The notes: a model not told the origin generated them from the sequence alone. A stretch of 64,000 nt of DNA from an uncultured Clostridia bacterium (GCA_934481345.1 CAKSPF010000008.1:1-64000), one strand, 5' to 3'; numbered from the stretch's first letter, positions 45,188-53,815 are shown. Numbers and translations are program-made.

Positions 45188-47902
45188 ATGAATGACGGTT
45201 CAAAGAAAAACGCATACATAGTGTCACATTCGCATTGGGACAGAGAGTGGTATATGCCTTTTGAATACCACAGAGCGCGCCTGGTAGAGCTTATCGATAC
45301 CTGTATGGAGCTTTTTGAAAAAGATAAAAATTTTAAATGCTTCTATCTGGACGGTCATACCGCTTTGATAGAGGATTATCTTGAAATAAAACCGAAAAAC
45401 AGAAGTAAAATAGAAAAGTACATAAAAGAAAGACGGTTTATTGTTGGTCCGTGGTATGTATTGCAGGATGAATTTCTTACGAGCGGAGAGTCGCAGGTGA
45501 GAAATATAAATATAGGTATAGGACTTGCAAAAGAATTCGGCGCTGTTTGCAGAGTAGGGTATTTCCCCGATTCGTTCGGAAATGCCGGACAGATGCCGCA
45601 GCTTATGGAGCAGGCAGGTATGGTCGGCATTGCATTCGGCAGAGGGGTTAAACCCACGGGAATGAATAACAGCGTATCCGACGGAGATGACTATGCGTCA
45701 AAATTTTCCGAGTTGTATTGGGAGTCGCCGAACGGAAGCAAAATGCTGTCTGTACTTTTTGCGAACTGGTATAATAACGGTGTTGAGCTTCCGGCTGACG
45801 GGAATAAGCGGTTTTGGGATAAAAAACTTGATAATGTGGAAAAATATGCTTCAACAGATGAGCTTCTGTTTATGAACGGCTGTGACCATCAGCCGGTACA
45901 GGCGGATTTGAGCAAGGCTCTTGATGCGGCAAGAAAAAATTACCCGGATGTTAATTTCATTCATTCCGATATCGAAAGCTATATAAAAGCTATATCTGCA
46001 AAAGTTCCCGAAAACCTTGCCGTCATAAGAGGCGAACTGACAAATCAGTTCGGCGACGGTTGGTGGACACTTGCAAATACGGCTTCATCACATATGGAAA
46101 TCAAAAGAATGAACAAAATATGTGAAAATATGCTGACAAGCACGGCAGAACCGCTGTGTGTTATTGCCTCGGCATTGGGCGGTAAATATCCGTATGAGAT
46201 GCTTGAATATTCGTGGAAAACACTGCTTAAAAATCACGCACACGACAGTATATGCGGATGCAGCGTTGATACAGTGCATGAAGAAATGAAGACAAGATTT
46301 GAAAAGAGCAGACAGGCGGCAGAAACAATTGTTGACCGTGCTTTAAAATATATTTCAAGGCACATTGATAAAACAAATTTTGAAAACTGCGACGCGGTTT
46401 TTGCTGTAATAAATACATATGGCAGAGAGCGGTCCGATGTTGTATGCGCAAAGGTTGATGTAAGCAGAGTTTATACAACGCCGGATAAATTTGCAAAGAC
46501 GGCAGAGGAAATCGAGTCAACATTTTGCAAAGACGGGTATGCCCTCGTTGATGAGAACGGTACTTTTGTACCGTGCAGTATAAAACCGTCTTTCCGTTTC
46601 GGATACGATTTGCCGAATGATAGATTCCGTCAGCCTTATATGGCAAAGACGCTTACCGTAGAGTTTGAAAGCGGCAAAATCCCACAGTTCGGCTATAAAA
46701 CCTTCGGTATAGTGCGTAATAAACCGCTTCAGACGGCAGTAACGCTTGTAACAGGCAAAAACACTATGGAAAACGATTATGTAAAAGCAGAGATAAACAG
46801 CGACGGAACGCTGAATTTGTTTGACAAAATAAATAAAAGAAGCTTTGACGGCATGCTCATGTTTGAAGATGTCGGCGATATAGGAAATGAATATGCATTC
46901 TTTGGTGTAAAGGGCGATAAAGCCATCACCTCAAAAGGTATGCCTGCAAAAATCGAATTGATTAAAGACGAGGCATATGCTGCCGAATACAAAATAACAG
47001 TCTGCATGCATATTCCGGTATCGGGAGATAAACAGCTTTTGAGAGAAAGAGAAACATTTGAAGGCTATTTAAGCCGTACTGCCGGCAGAAGCAGCGAAAA
47101 AACGGAACTGGTGCTGGAAAGCTTTGTTTCTTTGGCGAAAAATTCGCCTGAAATCAAGGTGCGTACCGAATTTAAAAATACGGCACGCGACCACAGATTA
47201 AGAGTGATTATACCTACAAATATTAAGTGCAGCAAGCATAAGGCAGAGAGTATTTTTGATGTTGTTAAGAGAGATAACAGACACGGCAAACAGTGGGAAA
47301 ATCCGTGCGGATGCGAGCGGCAGCAGGGATTTGTATTGATGGAGGATAATAATTCGGGTATAGCAGTGTCAAATATAGGTATGCACGAATATGAAATACT
47401 GGAAAACAATGAAATCACTTTGACTATGCTCAGAGCAGTCGGCGAGATGGGCGACTGGGGCGTTTTCCCGACAGAGGGTTCGCAGTGCCTTGCAGATATG
47501 GTCTGCGAGTACAGCATTATTCCTTTCGGTGATGAAAACTCTGTATATGACATTTGCGCTGCAAAACAGTACCCGATAAGCAGTGTACAGCTTTTTGATA
47601 CCGATGATAAGGATTTCGTCAACAATGAGATTGACTGGAAAGGCGAAGGTATAGTAATGACGTCGCTCAAAAAATCACCGATAACCGGCGATATAATAAT
47701 GCGGTGGGTAAATTACAGCGATTCAAGCGCCGAATTGACAGTAAGAAAAACAATTACGGTTAATAATCTGTATTTAAGCAATATTGCAGAGGAAGTAAAG
47801 GAAAGCGTGCAGGAGGACGGCGGCAGCTTTAAGGTTCGCCTTTGCCCGCATGAAATACTTACTCTCGGAATAAAAAATAATAAAATGTCAAAAAAAGGTT
47901 GA
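45188..47902 (+). CDS. Alpha-mannosidase, glycoside hydrolase family 38
   Basis: 904 residues, cytoplasmic (no signal peptide). The N-terminal catalytic domain has SHSHWDREW with zinc ligands His16 and Asp18, the nucleophile Asp128 in YFPDSFGNAGQMPQL, and HAHDSICGCSVDTVHEEM with the third zinc site. Middle helical bundle and C-terminal beta-sandwich domains follow. Likely trims alpha-linked mannose from imported oligosaccharides. It stands alone; its stop codon lies inside the promoter of the next transcript (47899). Confidence 0.93.
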   Translation: MNDGSKKNAYIVSHSHWDREWYMPFEYHRARLVELIDTCMELFEKDKNFKCFYLDGHTALIEDYLEIKPKNRSKIEKYIKERRFIVGPWYVLQDEFLTSGESQVRNINIGIGLAKEFGAVCRVGYFPDSFGNAGQMPQLMEQAGMVGIAFGRGVKPTGMNNSVSDGDDYASKFSELYWESPNGSKMLSVLFANWYNNGVELPADGNKRFWDKKLDNVEKYASTDELLFMNGCDHQPVQADLSKALDAARKNYPDVNFIHSDIESYIKAISAKVPENLAVIRGELTNQFGDGWWTLANTASSHMEIKRMNKICENMLTSTAEPLCVIASALGGKYPYEMLEYSWKTLLKNHAHDSICGCSVDTVHEEMKTRFEKSRQAAETIVDRALKYISRHIDKTNFENCDAVFAVINTYGRERSDVVCAKVDVSRVYTTPDKFAKTAEEIESTFCKDGYALVDENGTFVPCSIKPSFRFGYDLPNDRFRQPYMAKTLTVEFESGKIPQFGYKTFGIVRNKPLQTAVTLVTGKNTMENDYVKAEINSDGTLNLFDKINKRSFDGMLMFEDVGDIGNEYAFFGVKGDKAITSKGMPAKIELIKDEAYAAEYKITVCMHIPVSGDKQLLRERETFEGYLSRTAGRSSEKTELVLESFVSLAKNSPEIKVRTEFKNTARDHRLRVIIPTNIKCSKHKAESIFDVVKRDNRHGKQWENPCGCERQQGFVLMEDNNSGIAVSNIGMHEYEILENNEITLTMLRAVGEMGDWGVFPTEGSQCLADMVCEYSIIPFGDENSVYDICAAKQYPISSVQLFDTDDKDFVNNEIDWKGEGIVMTSLKKSPITGDIIMRWVNYSDSSAELTVRKTITVNNLYLSNIAEEVKESVQEDGGSFKVRLCPHEILTLGIKNNKMSKKG

Positions 47903-47927
47903 CATACAGACAAAAATATGTTATAAA
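47899..47927 (+). promoter_or_regulatory. Promoter of the glycine-riboswitch transcript
   Basis: TTGACA, 17 bp, TATAAA. The -35 box contains the TGA stop of the mannosidase gene. Confidence 0.82.
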
Positions 47928-47959
47928 TATTAAGTTAGAACTTAATATGACCCGTTAAA

Positions 47960-48126
47960 ATTTTCAGGATAAAAACTGAAAATGTAGGGAACTTCGGAGA
48001 ACCTCATTTGATTGAGTGCCGAAGGGGCAAGGTGCAAACCGAAACTCTCAGGCAAAAGGACGAAGACTGCGTAATTGCATAAATTGTTTTCTTTGAAGTT
48101 GCCGCTCGGGTCGGCAACTTTTTTTA
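47960..48126 (+). ncRNA. Glycine riboswitch (single full aptamer) with terminator
   Basis: The aptamer, ~47985-48070, has the consensus cores GCCGAAGGGGCAA and CTCTCAGGCAAAAGGAC, closed by CTTCG / CGAAG. Only one complete aptamer is seen. The hairpin ATTTTCAG / CTGAAAAT (47960-47983) just upstream may be the reduced 'ghost' partner described for singlet glycine riboswitches. The expression platform is a terminator, AAGTTGCCG / CGGCAACTT followed by TTTTT (48096-48126), directly ahead of the symporter gene. Whether glycine turns expression on or off cannot be decided by eye. Confidence 0.92.
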
Positions 48127-48142
48127 TTGGGGGTTTGAAAAG

Positions 48143-49564
48143 ATGGAAAAACTAAATGACATCTTGGGCGTTATTGACGGCTATGTATGGGGCGTGCCGC
48201 TTATAGTTCTTATCCTGGCAGTCGGATTTGTTTTGTCTTTAAGAACAGGTTTTGTACAGGTAAAGCATCTTCCTAAGGCGCTTAAGTACATGCTTCAGAA
48301 CGAAGAAGACGGCGAGGGCGATGTAACAAGTTTCGGTGCGTTGTGTACGGCTCTTTCCGCTACAATCGGTACAGGAAATATCGTCGGTGTGGCTACTGCC
48401 ATTGCAGCCGGCGGCCCGGGAGCTCTTTTCTGGATGGAATTTGCGGCATTTCTCGGAATGGCAACGAAGTATTCCGAAGGCTTGCTTGCAGTTAAGTACA
48501 GAGAAATCGACTCCGACGGCAAGGTTCTCGGCGGACCTTTCTATTACATAGAAAAAGGTATGGGCGCAAACTGGAAATGGCTTGCAAAGCTGTTTGCAAT
48601 ATTCGGAATGTTGGTAGGTATTCTGGGTATAGGAACAATGACGCAGATTAACGGTATCACCTCTGCAGTTCAGAATTTCTTCGATCCCAAAAAGGCAATG
48701 GTGGCTTTCAGCATCGGAAAGGCTGCATATGCATGGCCTACGATTATCGCAGGCATTTTGGTAACGCTGTTTGCCGCATTGGTTATAATCGGCGGAATCA
48801 AGAGAATAGCTAATGTTTCTCAGGTCATAGTACCGTTTATGGCAGTGCTCTATTTTGTATGCGGAATACTTTTGATTGTATGCAATATCACAAAGGTTCC
48901 GGGAGCAATCGCTTTGGTTGTAAAGAGCGCTTTCTGTCCTAAGGCAGTGCTCGGCGGAGCTGTGGGTATAACAATGAAAGCTGCAATGCAAAACGGTATC
49001 GCAAGAGGAATATTCTCCAATGAATCCGGTATCGGTTCTGCACCTATAGCAGCCGCAGCCGCAAAGACAAAAGAGCCTGTAAGACAGGGACTTGTCTGCA
49101 TGACAGGTACATTTTTCGACACAATCATCATCTGCACCATAACAGGTCTTTCAATCGTTCTGACAGGCGCTTACAAGCCTGCAATGGACGGTTCGCTTGT
49201 CGGTGTAGGAGTTACGACTCATGCTTTCAGTGTAGGTCTTCCTTTCTCAAACAGCGTATGCTCGTTTTTGCTTATGATCAGCTTGGTGTTCTTCGCATTT
49301 ACGACAATACTCGGCTGGGATTATTATTCGGAAAAATGCCTTCAGTATCTCGTAGGAGAGAAAAAAGGTATTATTATGACATACAGAATACTCTACATAC
49401 TTGCAGTATTTGTAGGTCCTTATCTCAAGGCAGACTTTGTATGGACGCTTGCGGATATAGTAAATGCTCTTATGGCATTCCCGAACCTGATTGCGTTATT
49501 CTCGCTCAGCGGTGTTGTGGCAACGGAAACAAAGATGTATATACAAAAGCTCAAAAATATGTAG
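48143..49564 (+). CDS. Sodium:alanine/glycine symporter, AGCS family
   Basis: 473 residues, about 11 membrane helices. Family motifs: ATIGTGNIVGVATAIAAGGPGALFWME near the N-terminus, GPFYYIEKGMG and NGIARGIFSNESGIGSAPIAAAAAKT in the middle. Imports alanine or glycine with Na+. The glycine riboswitch in its leader points to glycine as substrate or signal. GGGGG precedes ATG 48143. Confidence 0.94.
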   Translation: MEKLNDILGVIDGYVWGVPLIVLILAVGFVLSLRTGFVQVKHLPKALKYMLQNEEDGEGDVTSFGALCTALSATIGTGNIVGVATAIAAGGPGALFWMEFAAFLGMATKYSEGLLAVKYREIDSDGKVLGGPFYYIEKGMGANWKWLAKLFAIFGMLVGILGIGTMTQINGITSAVQNFFDPKKAMVAFSIGKAAYAWPTIIAGILVTLFAALVIIGGIKRIANVSQVIVPFMAVLYFVCGILLIVCNITKVPGAIALVVKSAFCPKAVLGGAVGITMKAAMQNGIARGIFSNESGIGSAPIAAAAAKTKEPVRQGLVCMTGTFFDTIIICTITGLSIVLTGAYKPAMDGSLVGVGVTTHAFSVGLPFSNSVCSFLLMISLVFFAFTTILGWDYYSEKCLQYLVGEKKGIIMTYRILYILAVFVGPYLKADFVWTLADIVNALMAFPNLIALFSLSGVVATETKMYIQKLKNM

Positions 49565-49585
49565 TATTAAAATATTTTAATAAAA

Positions 49586-49625
49586 AAACTCCTGACTTGC
49601 ATTTCCAAATCAGGAGTTTTTTTAT
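49586..49625. terminator. Bidirectional terminator
   Basis: Stem AAAACTCCTGA / TCAGGAGTTTT followed by more T, between the symporter and the TPM-domain gene. Confidence 0.9.
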
Positions 49626-50335
49626 TAACTGTTTCGTATTCCGCGCATGTAGCGCAGTTTTCTTTCGTTGCGTTTCTTTCTGGCTTTTATCAGTCGCATC
49701 CTGCGTTTTGTATAGAACAGTATGATTAATACAGCCGCCGCTGTGACTGAAAGAATGATTTTTCTGTTAACTGCGCGGCGATGTTGGTTTTGCTGCTCGG
49801 ATTTTACGGCAGCGGCATATTCGCTTATATCGTCTGTAAGCGATATATCAAGGTTATTATAATTGTCGTTGTACCATTTTGCAATTCCGTTGTATGTCTT
49901 TACGGCGGCTTTTGAATAGTTCTTTTTTGCAAAATCCTTTTCGGTATATTCTGTAAGGTACTGTTCAGCTGTCTGCATGGTCAGTGAGCCGGATATACCG
50001 TCTGCAACCACAACTGTGTAGTCATTTTTTTCGGTGCAGAATACAACCAGAACGCTGTTTGATTTTTTGCCCGAATTAAGACGGTACGTTTTGAAAAGCT
50101 CTTTGGCATATTCGCCGATTGTAAGTTCGCTTAATGAGTTGACGGTTGCAATTACAATGTTTGCATTGCATTTACTGCTTAATTCTTTGTTTTTTGTATC
50201 TATGTATCTTTCGGCAGCTTTGGAAATAATATGTGCCGCGTCTGCATCGGCAGCCGGAACTATGTCTGCTGCAAAGCCGTTAACAGGTATGCATACAGCC
50301 GCCAGAAGCAATAATGTATAAAAAAGTTTTTTCAT
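49625..50335 (-). CDS. Exported TPM-domain membrane protein
   Basis: 236 residues from ATG 50335, which has CGAGG upstream and begins a signal peptide (MKKLFYTLLLLAAVCIPVNGFA); an ATG 23 codons earlier lies in A/T-rich spacer. TPM/TLP18.3-type domain at ~40-145 (ANIVIATVNSLSEL, IGEYAKELFKTYRLN, SVLVVFCTEKNDYTVVVADG). One C-terminal membrane helix (~193-210) and a very basic tail (RRMRLIKARKKRNERKLR). Role unknown; TPM domains are associated with phosphatase activity or membrane-protein maintenance. Confidence 0.82.
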   Translation of the reverse strand: MKKLFYTLLLLAAVCIPVNGFAADIVPAADADAAHIISKAAERYIDTKNKELSSKCNANIVIATVNSLSELTIGEYAKELFKTYRLNSGKKSNSVLVVFCTEKNDYTVVVADGISGSLTMQTAEQYLTEYTEKDFAKKNYSKAAVKTYNGIAKWYNDNYNNLDISLTDDISEYAAAVKSEQQNQHRRAVNRKIILSVTAAAVLIILFYTKRRMRLIKARKKRNERKLRYMRGIRNS

Positions 50336-50466
50336 GATTTTACCTCGGAATAGTTTTAAAAGTTTTATATAATAAATTATATAAATATTATGCTGATTAG
50401 TCAATAATCAAAAGTAAATATTTTGAGTGAATTTATGTATTTTTTGAAAATAACCGGTAAAAAACC

Positions 50467-50495
50467 TTGACTATCGCGTTTTTTTTTAGTATAAT
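50467..50495 (+). promoter_or_regulatory. Promoter of tRNA-Thr
   Basis: TTGACT, 17 bp (with a run of T), TATAAT. Confidence 0.8.
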
Positions 50496-50531
50496 AATCA
50501 TGTTGCTTGTTTTATAGAGCTTTTTATATAT

Positions 50532-50607
50532 GCTGGAATAGCTCAGTTGGTAGAGCAGCGCATTCGTAATGCGCAGGTCGCGTGTTCAAGTCACGTTTCC
50601 AGCTCCA
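50532..50607 (+). tRNA. tRNA-Thr (anticodon CGT)
   Basis: 76 bases including CCA. Anticodon loop TTCGTAA. Monocistronic with its own promoter and terminator. Confidence 0.97.
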
Positions 50608-50644
50608 AATCGGAATGGAGCACAGTCCATTCCGATTTTCTTTT
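50607..50644 (+). terminator. Terminator of tRNA-Thr
   Basis: 13-bp stem AAATCGGAATGGA / TCCATTCCGATTT, loop GCACAG, then TTCTTTT. Its stem equals that of the tRNA-Pro terminator at 50944. Confidence 0.9.
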
Positions 50645-50716
50645 GTGCAAACGAACATTTGATTTTGTCTGTGGCAATACAGAGCAAAAATTTTTGATTA
50701 AATATGCAATAAACCC

Positions 50717-50745
50717 TTGACAAAATCGGTGATTTGATATATTAT
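50717..50745 (+). promoter_or_regulatory. Promoter of the tRNA-Arg / tRNA-Pro transcript
   Basis: TTGACA, 17 bp, TATTAT. Confidence 0.8.
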
Positions 50746-50780
50746 ATAAAAATGTAAACAAAGTGCTTTAGTGGTAATAT

Positions 50781-50857
50781 GCGCCTATAGCTCAGTAGGA
50801 TAGAGCGAACGCCTCCTAAGCGTTAGGCCGGTGGTTCGAATCCACTTAGGCGCGCCA
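50781..50857 (+). tRNA. tRNA-Arg (anticodon CCT)
   Basis: 77 bases including CCA. Anticodon loop CTCCTAA. Eight bases separate it from tRNA-Pro. Confidence 0.97.
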
Positions 50858-50865
50858 ATATTTTT

Positions 50866-50941
50866 CGGGGTGTAGCGCAGTTGGTAGCGCACCAGACTGG
50901 GGGTCTGGGGGCCGTGGGTTCAAGTCCCGTCACTCCGACCA
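50866..50941 (+). tRNA. tRNA-Pro (anticodon GGG)
   Basis: 76 bases including CCA. Anticodon loop CTGGGGG. Its last 18 bases (from GTCCCGTCACTC) are the first bases of the long direct repeat and recur at 51304. Confidence 0.97.
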
Positions 50942-51218
50942 CGTCGGAATGGACTATGCTCCATTCCGATTTTTTTAATGCAAAAAAAATCAGTCATACG
51001 CTCCGTCATTCCTCCTTTTCCGTGAAAAGTCGCGTTTGTTTCGGCTATGCGCTTGTAAACGCACGCATAACGCCTCCGCTGCACTACCAACTTTTCACGG
51101 TTTCCTGCGGCATATACCATTAAAGAGGTTCATTTTTGAACCTCATTTTTTTTGCGTGAAATAAAAGGGACTTGAAGCCTAAGAGGGCAAAAAGCGTATA
51201 AAAAAAGTTGCCGGCGGC
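50924..51218 (+). repeat. Long direct repeat, copy 1 (starts inside tRNA-Pro)
   Basis: 295 bases, nearly identical to 51304-51596: I count one C/T and one A/G substitution plus two one-base indels in homopolymers. Contents in order: 18 bases of tRNA-Pro 3' end; terminator TCGGAATGGA / TCCATTCCGA (50944-50976); a long hairpin with outer stem CCGTGAAAAGT / ACTTTTCACGG (51020-51102) and inner TATGCG / CGCATA; a second terminator GAGGTTCA / TGAACCTC with eight T (51125-51153); and a tail with GGGACTTGAAGCCTAAGAGG. No protein gene is convincing. Confidence 0.93.
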
Positions 51219-51303
51219 AAGTTTTTTAGCATTTTGTTGCGAAGGCGGGTACCGAAAGGCAAAGCCTTTGGGTCGGCAAGCAGGAAAGGCGAGGAGCGCA
51301 TTT
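51219..51303 (+). other. Unique 85-bp spacer between repeat copies
   Basis: Not shared with other parts of the window. Contains a small hairpin AAAGGC / GCCTTT. No gene seen. It may be a remnant of sequence inserted between the two copies. Confidence 0.5.
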
Positions 51304-51596
51304 GTCCCGTCACTCCGACCACGTCGGAATGGACTATGCTCCATTCCGATTTTTTTAATGCAAAAAAATCAGTCATACGCTCCGTCATTCCTCCTTTTCC
51401 GTGAAAAGTCGCGTTTGTTTCGGCTATGCGTTTGTAAACGCACGCATAACGCCTCCGCTGCACTACCAACTTTTCACGGTTTCCTGCGGCATATACCATT
51501 AAAGAGGTTCATTTTTGAACCTCATTTTTTTGCGTGGAATAAAAGGGACTTGAAGCCTAAGAGGGCAAAAAGCGTATAAAAAAAGTTGCCGGCGGC
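51304..51596 (+). repeat. Long direct repeat, copy 2 (carries a tRNA-Pro 3'-end fragment)
   Basis: 293 bases, the second copy. It begins with the same 18 bases as the tRNA-Pro 3' end including CCA, but no 5' part of a tRNA precedes it. Both terminator hairpins (51324-51356, 51504-51531) and the central 11-bp stem are kept; the C/T difference lies in the loop of the inner stem. Confidence 0.93.
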
Positions 51597-51607
51597 TCCG
51601 TACACTA

Positions 51608-51631
51608 AGGAGATTCATTTTTTAATCTCCT
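51608..51631. other. Inverted repeat downstream of ogt
   Basis: AGGAGATT / AATCTCCT with an eight-base T-rich loop, just past the ogt stop. No T-tract on the minus strand, so a weak or non-standard terminator. Confidence 0.4.
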
Positions 51632-51632
51632 A

Positions 51633-52166
51633 TCACAGCGCAGTGCCTTTTTTGGGAATAAAAAAACTGCTCATATCTGTTTTTTCAAGCTCTAAAAGTT
51701 TAATCTTGCGTTCAATTCCGCCGGCATACCCGGTTAAACTACCGCTTGTTCCAACTACTCGGTGGCAGGGCACAATGATTGAAATGGAATTGTGTCCTAC
51801 AGCGCCTCCGACAGCTTGCGCCGACATTTTTTCAAGTCCATTTTGAGCGGCGATTTTACGCGCAATTTCGCCGTAGGTCATAGTTTTTCCATATGGAATT
51901 GTCAAAAGTATTTCCCATACCGTTTGCCGGAACGGCGAAGTGTCAAAGAACAATTTTGGTGTAAAATCCGGATTTTTGCCCATAAAATATATATCAAGCC
52001 ACGCTGCGGTTTCGTCAAAAATCGGAAGCTTTTCCTGCCCGTATTTATTCGGCAGAGTATCCCCGAAATACTTTTGTCCGTCAAACCACAATCCCGTCAA
52101 TGCCTCGCCGTTGCTTGCAAGCGTTATTGCACCGAGCGGGGAATTATATTTGTGTGTATAAATCAT
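51633..52166 (-). CDS. ogt: Methylated-DNA--protein-cysteine S-methyltransferase
   Basis: 177 residues from ATG 52166, which overlaps the alkA-type stop (ATGA) with AGGAG 9 bases upstream; longer in-frame starts lie inside the upstream gene. Acceptor Cys134 in IIVPCHRVVG and the helix-turn-helix PYGKTMTYGEIA with SAQAVGGAVGHN are complete. Removes alkyl groups from O6-alkylguanine. Operon with the glycosylase gene. Confidence 0.93.
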   Translation of the reverse strand: MIYTHKYNSPLGAITLASNGEALTGLWFDGQKYFGDTLPNKYGQEKLPIFDETAAWLDIYFMGKNPDFTPKLFFDTSPFRQTVWEILLTIPYGKTMTYGEIARKIAAQNGLEKMSAQAVGGAVGHNSISIIVPCHRVVGTSGSLTGYAGGIERKIKLLELEKTDMSSFFIPKKGTAL

Positions 52167-52819
52167 TTTGAACATCTCCTGTCTTTCGTTTTGGGTACAT
52201 AGTCTTTCATACCTTCTATTGCTCCGCCGGCAACCGCCCACAAATACAGACTTGCAACGCTGCAATACGGACTAAACCGCCTGCGGTATTTTTCAAATAA
52301 TTTTCGGTCAATTTTTCGGTGATGATACACCATACGAAGTCCTCGCTGTATTGCCAAATCATCAAAGCTGAAAACATTTTGTCGCTGCATACAAAACAAT
52401 AAAATCATTTCGGCAGTCCATACGCCTATGCCTTTAAGTGAAATAAGCTCAGCTACTGCTTCTTTATCGGATTTATGCCAAATACCGTCAAGGTCAAATT
52501 CGCCGCTTTTTATTTTGAGTGCAAAGTCTGTTATGTATTCCGCTTTGCGGAATGTCATACCAAAGGATTGCAGTTTTTCTGCTCCGGCGGCAATAATACT
52601 GTCAGCATTTAATACGCATAAATTCTCATTGAGCCTTCTCCATATTGTTGCTTGCGCTTTTGTTGAAATCTGCTGCCCTATTATATGATGAACGACCGAT
52701 GAAAACAAATCGCTGTCAACCTCACGGTCTATATGCCCGATTTTGTCTATGACACCGCTTAACGTTTTATCTTTGCTTTTCAGGTATTCAAGTGCAGTAT
52801 CATTATATTCAAAGTGCAT
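52163..52819 (-). CDS. DNA-3-methyladenine glycosylase, HhH-GPD superfamily (AlkA-like)
   Basis: 218 residues from the ATG with GAGAG at a usual distance (a start three codons earlier overlaps it). Helix-hairpin-helix ISLKGIGVWTAEMILLF and the catalytic Asp in FSFDDLAIQRG. IIGQQISTKAQATIWRRL is the conserved N-terminal helix. Excises 3-methyladenine and related bases. Overlaps ogt by 4 bases; together they repair alkylation damage, as Ada-regulon genes do elsewhere. Confidence 0.9.
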   Translation of the reverse strand: MHFEYNDTALEYLKSKDKTLSGVIDKIGHIDREVDSDLFSSVVHHIIGQQISTKAQATIWRRLNENLCVLNADSIIAAGAEKLQSFGMTFRKAEYITDFALKIKSGEFDLDGIWHKSDKEAVAELISLKGIGVWTAEMILLFCMQRQNVFSFDDLAIQRGLRMVYHHRKIDRKLFEKYRRRFSPYCSVASLYLWAVAGGAIEGMKDYVPKTKDRRCSK

Positions 52820-52837
52820 TTTTATCATCTCTCAATT

Positions 52838-52866
52838 TTGACTTTTTTATATTTATATATTATAAT
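52838..52866 (+). promoter_or_regulatory. Promoter of the araC-type gene
   Basis: TTGACT, 17 bp, TATAAT, in the 123-bp gap between the divergent repair operon and the regulator. Confidence 0.75.
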
Positions 52867-52942
52867 TATATCATGTAATTAAAGCGAATAATATTATAAT
52901 ATTGCCGAATATTATTAAAATATCGCCAAAGAGGTGTGCAAA

Positions 52943-53815
52943 ATGGCAGATGAGAATTATATTAATTCCGTAAACTTAAATCAAAATACAAATTTTCCGT
53001 ATCTTGTTCTTAATGTTATCAATGAACAAAGTCATCCCGGAAATCCGGGCTTTGAAGTTATGCACTGGCACGAGGATTTGCAATTCATATATGTTTTTGA
53101 CGGCAATGTTAAAGTTCAGACATTAAACGAAACGGTGCTGCTCTGTAAGGACGAGGGTATTTTTATCAACACAAATGTTGTCCACCTGGTTGAAAAAACA
53201 GAAAGCTGTCATTACAAGAGTTTTATTTTCCCGGAATATTTTATTACATTTTACTTTGGAAGTCCCGCCAAGACACTTGCAGACAAAATAATCGGCAATA
53301 AAAATCTGCCGATTTACAAGCTGTCTACAGAAATTAAATGGAACAGGACGGTTTTGGAAAAACTGCAAAAATTATCGGAGCTTGAGCAAAACAAGACCGA
53401 ATTGTATGCTTATGAGGTACTTGTGTTACTTGCTTCATTATGGCTTGAAATGCAAAAAAATATCGTTATACCCTCATCGGTCAAGAATAACGTTTCAGAC
53501 GGCCGTATGAAAAATTTTTTGCAGTTCATAAGCGAGCACTATTGTGAGAATATATCTCTTGATGATTTGTCTGCAAGCGCAAATGTCAGTAAATCCGAGT
53601 GTTTACGCTGTTTCAAAAACTGCCTTAATACCACACCGTACAAATATCTTATGGAATATCGCTTATCAAAAGCTGCCGGGCTGTTGCGGAACACATCAAA
53701 ACCTATTTGTGAAATTTCAAGTCTTACCGGATTTAATCAGCAAAGCTATTTCGGAAAATGCTTTCGTGAAAAAATGAGTTGTTCACCGAGAGACTATCGG
53801 AATAAATCGATGTAA
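52943..53815 (+). CDS. AraC-family regulator with cupin sensor
   Basis: 290 residues. ATG 52943 is chosen since GAGG lies 9 bases upstream; a GTG three codons earlier overlaps that site. Cupin-like N-terminus (FEVMHWHEDLQFIYVFDGNVKVQTL) and C-terminal double helix-turn-helix (ISLDDLSASANVSKSECLRCFK; ICEISSLTGFNQQSYFGKCF). It lacks Ada's methyl-acceptor cysteine domain, so any control of the divergent ogt/alkA operon would use a different signal. Confidence 0.85.
   Translation: MADENYINSVNLNQNTNFPYLVLNVINEQSHPGNPGFEVMHWHEDLQFIYVFDGNVKVQTLNETVLLCKDEGIFINTNVVHLVEKTESCHYKSFIFPEYFITFYFGSPAKTLADKIIGNKNLPIYKLSTEIKWNRTVLEKLQKLSELEQNKTELYAYEVLVLLASLWLEMQKNIVIPSSVKNNVSDGRMKNFLQFISEHYCENISLDDLSASANVSKSECLRCFKNCLNTTPYKYLMEYRLSKAAGLLRNTSKPICEISSLTGFNQQSYFGKCFREKMSCSPRDYRNKSM

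Noticed and set aside
50920..51120. Minus-strand ORF in the long repeat (begins MVYAAGNREKLV), present in both copies
   Set aside because: The two copies agree only until a homopolymer indel shifts the frame after DFF; the ends then differ completely. No ribosome site is seen, and the segment is explained by hairpins and terminators.
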